The translations under genes were made by a program, and so were the position numbers. Below are positions 6,142 to 9,249 of a stretch of 9,249 bases of DNA, one piece after another. Below the pieces are notes generated by a model. That model did no database searches. It saw only the letters and a list, made by a program, of their open reading frames with translations, and had not been told where the DNA came from. Every line of letters begins with the position of its first letter. The first letter of the stretch is position 1. The stretch covers positions 1 to 9,249 of the forward strand of contig DAFJ01000023.1 of NCBI GenBank assembly GCA_002497905.1, read 5' to 3'. Source of the stretch: Euryarchaeota archaeon UBA251 (GTDB taxonomy: Archaea; Thermoplasmatota; Poseidoniia; Poseidoniales; Thalassarchaeaceae).

Positions 6142-6604
6142 ACTCCAAATCGAGTTCTTTCAGGACGCGAGAAACGTGGCCCTTTGCGCGCACATTTCGT
6201 CCTATCCATTGTAATGTCCCATCTTGAGAGATGACAAATGTAGAGCGAATTGCACCCATGTACGTCTTACCGTAATTTGTCTTTTCACCCCAGGCTCCGT
6301 AGAGCTCGTGCAATGAGTTATCATCGTCTACAATCAAATCAAAATTCAGGCCTTGGGCATTGATGAATCTTTGATGGCTCGCTTCTGAGTCACGTGATAC
6401 TCCGATAACCCTCCAACCTGCTCCATCGAACGTATCTTTTGCGTCTCGGAAGTCACAGGCTTGTGTAGTGCATCCGGGAGTGTTGTCCTTTGGATAGAAG
6501 TAGAGGATTATTCCCGACTCTTCAAGGGCTTCCTGGAGATGAAAAGGGCTCCCATCCTGTAGTATTGCGGTGAAGTCTGGTACAGCATCCCCTTCAGAGA
6601 ACAT
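6140..6604 (-). CDS. bcp: Bcp-type thiol peroxiredoxin
   Basis: 154 residues, the usual length for the bacterioferritin-comigratory-protein (PrxQ) family. It reduces hydrogen peroxide and organic hydroperoxides in the cytoplasm, using a thioredoxin-like donor. The active-site stretch YFYPKDNTPGCTTQACDFRD carries the peroxidatic Cys45 with its Thr-x-x-Cys context, and the resolving Cys50 five residues later as in the two-cysteine members. The later RSTFVISQDGTL segment with Arg120 also fits the family. The start ATG has no clear Shine-Dalgarno sequence, and the gap to the upstream gene is 46 bases, so a separate promoter is possible, though no clear TATA box is seen. The flavin-reductase-like gene follows after 9 bases. 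The pair suggests a small oxidative-stress or redox unit. Confidence 0.93.
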   Translation of the reverse strand: MFSEGDAVPDFTAILQDGSPFHLQEALEESGIILYFYPKDNTPGCTTQACDFRDAKDTFDGAGWRVIGVSRDSEASHQRFINAQGLNFDLIVDDDNSLHELYGAWGEKTNYGKTYMGAIRSTFVISQDGTLQWIGRNVRAKGHVSRVLKELDLE

Positions 6605-6650
6605 GGTCCGAGGGAGGGTGTCGATAGCATCAATGCTTGGTTTACATCAT

Positions 6651-7727
6651 TCAATCATCAGATTCAGAGAGTTGAAGAATATCATCTACATTCTCTACTA
6701 GGCGAGTCACAGATTTTCTTCCGTCACGTTGTCGAACTACTAGTCCAAGTTCACACATCCTAGTGACGGCTGCTACTCTTCGAATCTGAAGCGTAGAATT
6801 CGACCAACCATATCCCGTTGATTCCCCGAATCGCCTCATCATACGGGAATCCAAACGATCATTCCCTACTGCACCATTGCGCATTCCATCAATAATCGTC
6901 CTCATGATTTTCCATTCTAATGGGAGACGATGGCAGATTGAAGTGAGAATGAGTCCCCTCTCAAGATTACTGAATGCCCCTCGATGCCCCTCTTCATGAT
7001 CAATGACCGGGTTCGGAAGTCGTGCTAAATCAAGGCCATGTGATGTTAGTCGATGTCCTGCTGCATCCTTCGTGGTCCAGCCCACAATCTCCATTGCAGA
7101 CCTTTTCGAGGACCCTTGTCCACTACCTATGATCCACGACACTGTCCGGTTCCTTGCAGCATCATCGAGGTGGCTAAATCCAGTAGATAGCCGCTCACCA
7201 CGCCCTCTTCCATCGCGATCATCTTCATTTGAAAGGCGTGTTCCATTGAGCTCGAGCATACTCGATACCTTTTCTCGCAACTCTCCATCGGGAACTGAAT
7301 CTTTGGTTGCCCCTGTCATAGTCCAGATTAATCTCAAAGTGTGCTTCAATGGGAGTAGTCGTAGGAGTCCTGGAGGTAGGAGTTCATCATCCAGCCGTCC
7401 AATGTTAGGTCCAGTGGGCGCATCGGTTCGAATTGATGTTAGTTGGAGAGTTTCTCGGTCGCCGAATTTTGATTCTAGCAAAGCGTCTGCTGCTCTCGCT
7501 CGGCGATTCCAGGCTCTATCTGCCAAACCTCTCAGTCCTGGGGTGGCTGTATCCTCGGATGCAGATGTTGTAGGGTATGGATTTTCGCTGTCTGGAGTTC
7601 TGGTTCTCGAATCCAATCGATTAGCGCATTGAATGAGCCAATCTTCCACGCTTGTACCTGATGCAATTGCTTCTTGCATCCATCGTATTGCGACGGATTC
7701 GCTCACTTCGAGTTTGAATTCAACCAC
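6651..7727 (-). CDS. Unrecognised protein with probable winged-helix domain
   Basis: 358 residues from a GTG; an upstream ATG in the AT-rich region meets a stop at once, so no better start is visible. The first ~38 residues (VEFKLEVSESVAIRWMQEAI, then SVEDWLIQCANRL) resemble a strand and helices of a ribbon-helix-helix type, weakly. A Ser/Thr/Pro-rich linker follows (40-65). The central part (about 117-240) has LLPLKHTLRLIWTM and GHRLTSHGLDLARLPNP, a phrase often seen at the wing of archaeal winged-helix proteins ('LTxxGxxLA'). The C-terminus (about 253-350) reads like a second winged helix: LERGLILTSICHRLPLEWKI, then IRRVAAVTRMCELGLVVRQR and a basic wing. It is probably DNA-binding and cytoplasmic, and may regulate the bcp and flavin-reductase-like genes downstream, or its own promoter. 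The family and target are unknown to me. Confidence 0.7.
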   Translation of the reverse strand: MVEFKLEVSESVAIRWMQEAIASGTSVEDWLIQCANRLDSRTRTPDSENPYPTTSASEDTATPGLRGLADRAWNRRARAADALLESKFGDRETLQLTSIRTDAPTGPNIGRLDDELLPPGLLRLLPLKHTLRLIWTMTGATKDSVPDGELREKVSSMLELNGTRLSNEDDRDGRGRGERLSTGFSHLDDAARNRTVSWIIGSGQGSSKRSAMEIVGWTTKDAAGHRLTSHGLDLARLPNPVIDHEEGHRGAFSNLERGLILTSICHRLPLEWKIMRTIIDGMRNGAVGNDRLDSRMMRRFGESTGYGWSNSTLQIRRVAAVTRMCELGLVVRQRDGRKSVTRLVENVDDILQLSESDD

Positions 7728-7748
7728 TTTACGCGCTCTAGTAATTCA

Positions 7749-7757
7749 TTATTAACT
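7749..7757 (-). promoter_or_regulatory. Candidate TATA box of the winged-helix gene
   Basis: On the minus strand this reads AGTTAATAA, centred about 26 bases before the GTG start at 7727. No Shine-Dalgarno sequence precedes the GTG, so a leaderless transcript is plausible. The match to the TATA consensus is only fair, and the ATATAG at 7765-7770 is an alternative. Confidence 0.4.
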
Positions 7758-7766
7758 CATTCTACT

Positions 7767-7792
7767 ATATTGATTGATATTGGTTATATTGG
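7767..7792. repeat. Three ATATTG copies at 9-10 base spacing
   Basis: ATATTG begins at 7767, 7777 and 7786, the last two extended to ATATTGG. The spacing is close to one DNA helical turn, so a protein could contact all three on one face. They lie 40-65 bases upstream of the winged-helix gene, a fitting place for an operator or upstream promoter element. In AT-rich DNA chance is a real alternative. Confidence 0.4.
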
Positions 7793-7880
7793 GTAAATTA
7801 TGTCAATAACGAATTACGTAAATATGTTTATTGAATTTTAAAATCATCTTTTTATGAAATTGAATAAATAATGTATGTAT

Positions 7881-7903
7881 AACGATTCATAGAATCGTTT
7901 TTT
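7881..7903. terminator. Hairpin with T-run near the end of the YfaP-like gene
   Basis: AACGATTC and GAATCGTT form a perfect 8-bp stem with an ATA loop, and the + strand continues into a six-T run (7898-7903). It begins 13 bases beyond the stop of the minus-strand gene ending at 7913. The T-run is on the + strand, which is the wrong orientation for an intrinsic terminator of that gene, and no + strand gene ends here. It may protect the 3' end of the minus-strand mRNA or stop antisense transcription. Confidence 0.4.
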
Positions 7904-7912
7904 GATTCGAAA

Positions 7913-8767
7913 TCATTCGACATCGAAGAAGCATACTTCTTGCGGTGGGTCCTTGTTACTGATCTGGCCCTTGAATTCGCGTGGTTCACCATCGACCGTA
8001 ACAAGAATGCTGAATTCAGTGACGTCGGTAGAGTCATGCTTCTCGAAGTGTTCAACGAATACGCGGTAACGGCCCTTCGGAGCATCCTTCTCCCAGAATA
8101 CATTCTCAACCGGCTCATCTGACTTGCCACTTTCATTCATGTCAATGTCAAGGCGGCCACCGCAGTTCGAAATCTTGTTGTCGAAGGAAATACGTTCCCC
8201 GGATGGGCAGACAACCGAAAGGTCGAGGTCGTTCTTATTGAACCAAATCAAGCTTATCTGGACTTCACCCGTTTTCGCACCCTCGCGTCCTAGCCGTTCT
8301 GCGAAGAGATCTTCCTGGACTTCTTCAACTTCCTCTCCAATCACATCTTCTTCATCACCCAAATCGGGGGCTGATGGAAGGTCCAGTGGTTCTGGTTCAG
8401 GTTCCTCAGCAGGCTCCGGTTCTTCGACAGGTTCAGGTTCCTCGACAGGTTCAGGTTCCTCGATAGGCGCCGGTTCAGGGGGTTCCTGTACGGGGGCAGC
8501 GCTGAGTGTGACGCTACGATTGAGACCTCCGCGCGTTCTTCGAAGAGATTTGTCAATGTCTGGAGCCGGAATGGAGGCCATGGATGGTAGCATCGCTCGG
8601 CGTGCGTCTCCTCTGAGGATTCTGTAGACGCCTTGAGCGGACCCGATGCCTAATGTTGCCAAGACAGTGGCACTAATGGGGTCCATCGGAGTATATGTAG
8701 CGCGGCGAGGTATGTCTTCGTTTCGGGTGGTTATGGTCTGGAAGTAAACCATTCTTGTGCGGTTCAT
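7913..8767 (-). CDS. Protein with Glu-Pro repeat and C-terminal YfaP/DUF2135-like domain
   Basis: 284 residues. A short apolar stretch (ISATVLATLGIGSAQGVYRI, 31-50) follows the N-terminus and may be a membrane helix, though it is weak. Residues about 96-128 are a Glu-Pro repeat (EEPEPV units), followed by an acidic helix (EEDVIGEEVEEVQEDLFAER). The C-terminal ~115 residues match the YfaP/DUF2135 beta-domain pattern: VQISLIWFNKNDLDLSVVCP, then ISNCGGRLDIDMN, PVENVFW and APKGRYRVFVEHF. The function of that family is not established. Cys187, Cys202 and Cys279 could pair or bind metal. ATG 8767 is preferred because AAAGGA sits five bases upstream on the minus strand; an alternative start is ATG 8686 (MDPISAT), which would remove 27 residues and widen the divergent gap to 125 bases. 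It is divergent from the 138-residue gene. Confidence 0.75.
   Translation of the reverse strand: MNRTRMVYFQTITTRNEDIPRRATYTPMDPISATVLATLGIGSAQGVYRILRGDARRAMLPSMASIPAPDIDKSLRRTRGGLNRSVTLSAAPVQEPPEPAPIEEPEPVEEPEPVEEPEPAEEPEPEPLDLPSAPDLGDEEDVIGEEVEEVQEDLFAERLGREGAKTGEVQISLIWFNKNDLDLSVVCPSGERISFDNKISNCGGRLDIDMNESGKSDEPVENVFWEKDAPKGRYRVFVEHFEKHDSTDVTEFSILVTVDGEPREFKGQISNKDPPQEVCFFDVE
8391..8468 (-). repeat. 18-base tandem repeat encoding EEPEPV units
   Basis: About four units of 18 bases; two (8427-8444 and 8445-8462) are identical, reading ACAGGTTCAGGTTCCTCG on the + strand, and the others are degenerate. Each unit adds six residues to the Glu-Pro linker. Length variation between strains by slippage is likely. 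Confidence 0.85.
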
Positions 8768-8772
8768 TCATA

Positions 8773-8778
8773 TCCTTT
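8773..8778 (-). promoter_or_regulatory. Shine-Dalgarno before the YfaP-like gene
   Basis: Read on the minus strand, AAAGGA stands five bases before ATG 8767. It decides in favour of this start over the internal ATG at 8686, before which no such motif is seen. Confidence 0.55.
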
Positions 8779-8799
8779 CGGAATCGTTGAACCACTAGC

Positions 8800-8804
8800 G
8801 GAGG
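8800..8804 (+). promoter_or_regulatory. Shine-Dalgarno before the 138-residue gene
   Basis: GGAGG lies seven bases before ATG 8812. The ATG at 8806 between them is out of frame and stops after two codons, so 8812 is the start. Confidence 0.65.
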
Positions 8805-8811
8805 CCATGCC

Positions 8812-9228
8812 ATGACTGTGCGAGTGAGTAGGAGAGCACGTCGTTTCCTACGCCGCATTCAGAAATCGCGGGAAATCCCGGATTTGCAAGTTATCGCGAA
8901 TGAAATCCAAAATGAGGTTGATGCGAGAAATATTTCCTACGAGGAAGCGAATCAACTGGGGAACCAAATCCAGAATAGGGCAGACATGATTGATGTGGAA
9001 GGACTCGTTTACGCTATCAGTGATCGGGACACCTATCGTAGAACGCTTGAAATTTATTTGAAGGACGGCCTTCTTACTCGGACGGAGCAAATGCTTCTTT
9101 GGGATGAGCGAAGAAAGCTTGGCTTGACACAGGAAGAACATGATCGACTGATTGACAAACTCATTGCTCTCTATCGGAGTCAAGGCCGCTCAATTAGAAT
9201 TCAAGGTCCATCAGGAGGTGATTCCTGA
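8812..9228 (+). CDS. Small helical protein of unknown function
   Basis: 138 residues, almost wholly helical and charged. A very basic N-terminus (VSRRARRFLRRIQKSR) could bind nucleic acid or acidic partners. The middle (about 22-60) is an amphipathic helical stretch rich in Asn/Gln/Glu. The C-terminal half holds LKDGLLTRTEQMLLWDERRK followed by LGLTQEEHDRLI, a helical-hairpin pattern of the type 'DGxLTxxExxxLxxxRxxLGLTxEE' that recurs in many prokaryotic helical modules, including TerB-like ones; I cannot assign a family. There is no signal peptide or membrane helix. It is divergent from the YfaP-like gene with a 44-base gap and overlaps the next gene by one base (TGATG), so it heads an operon that runs out of the window. 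A hairpin (8863-8885) lies early in the gene. Confidence 0.75.
   Translation: MTVRVSRRARRFLRRIQKSREIPDLQVIANEIQNEVDARNISYEEANQLGNQIQNRADMIDVEGLVYAISDRDTYRRTLEIYLKDGLLTRTEQMLLWDERRKLGLTQEEHDRLIDKLIALYRSQGRSIRIQGPSGGDS
9213..9222 (+). promoter_or_regulatory. Near-perfect Shine-Dalgarno for the next gene
   Basis: AGGAGGTGAT is an almost full complement of the 16S rRNA 3' end and stands five bases before ATG 9228. It is much stronger than any other ribosome-binding site in the window and predicts high or independent translation of the downstream gene. Confidence 0.8.
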
Positions 9229-9249
9229 TGGCTAGAGGTCGAACATTGG
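9228..9249 (+). CDS. Start of an unidentified gene (truncated by window end)
   Basis: Only the first codons are present (MARGRTL). The start is supported by the strong Shine-Dalgarno sequence upstream and by the overlap of its ATG with the TGA of the preceding gene, which suggests translational coupling. Nothing can be said about the product beyond its basic N-terminus. Confidence 0.65.

Larger units (their letters stand above)
7728..7912. other. AT-rich intergenic region between two minus-strand genes
   Basis: 185 bases without a credible gene, much richer in A+T than its surroundings. It holds the likely promoter of the winged-helix gene, three spaced ATATTG copies, the short palindromes TTACGTAA (7814-7821) and ATTTTAAAAT (7835-7844), CAATAA/TTATTG inverted arms around the first of these (7804-7833), and a hairpin near the end of the YfaP-like gene. 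Confidence 0.7.

Noticed and set aside
7003..7632. A 209-codon open frame on the + strand opposite the winged-helix gene.
   Set aside because: The translation is Ser/Arg/Pro-rich with no domain pattern, as expected of an antisense shadow. The minus-strand frame is longer and reads as a structured protein.
8124..8627. A 167-codon + strand frame with a Gly-Ser repeat.
   Set aside because: The Gly-Ser repeat is just the antisense reading of the Glu-Pro tandem repeat. The minus-strand frame has the YfaP/DUF2135-like domain and a ribosome-binding site.

Overview
The window looks like chromosomal DNA of a planktonic euryarchaeon, most probably Marine Group II (Poseidoniales) or a close Thermoplasmatota relative. 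The case rests on an archaeal TATA-binding protein (TBP), an archaeal-type SepF, the end of an isoprenoid-pathway mevalonate kinase, a large acidic PKD-repeat surface protein, a leaderless-type promoter and moderate G+C. The lineage is inferred from gene content and style; no search was run. There are no RNA genes, CRISPR arrays or insertion sequences.

Left part (1-5300, + strand): the end of mevalonate kinase, a 49-base gap with a clear TATA box, then tbp, a ~1246-residue membrane-anchored PKD protein and sepF, packed with gaps of 20 and 4 bases and probably co-transcribed. The TBP has a ~66-residue insertion in its second repeat, and its two halves share a 26-base identical DNA block. The PKD protein has an N-terminal hydrophobic signal, a beta-rich ectodomain with many N-glycosylation sequons and cysteine pairs, a CARDB-like domain, about five PKD-like domains, one transmembrane helix and a proline-rich cytoplasmic tail. 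The tail's DNA contains a perfect 26-bp palindrome just before sepF. SepF is the membrane anchor of FtsZ in archaea, so this cluster puts a surface protein next to a division protein.

Middle part (5297-7727, - strand): a three-gene run reading leftwards: a 358-residue winged-helix-like protein of unknown role, a Bcp-type peroxiredoxin and a flavin-reductase-like FMN protein with an extra N-terminal helical segment. It meets sepF tail to tail with overlapping stop codons. It looks like a small redox operon possibly led by a regulator.

Right part (7728-9249): a 185-base AT-rich intergenic stretch with spaced ATATTG repeats, palindromes and a hairpin; a leftward gene for a protein with a Glu-Pro repeat and a C-terminal YfaP/DUF2135-like beta domain; and a divergent pair of + strand genes (a 138-residue helical protein and the first codons of the next gene), the latter preceded by a near-perfect Shine-Dalgarno sequence.

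The items most worth a second look are the TBP insertion, the tbp/PKD/sepF linkage with the palindrome before sepF, and the two proteins of unknown architecture (the winged-helix protein and the flavin-reductase fusion).
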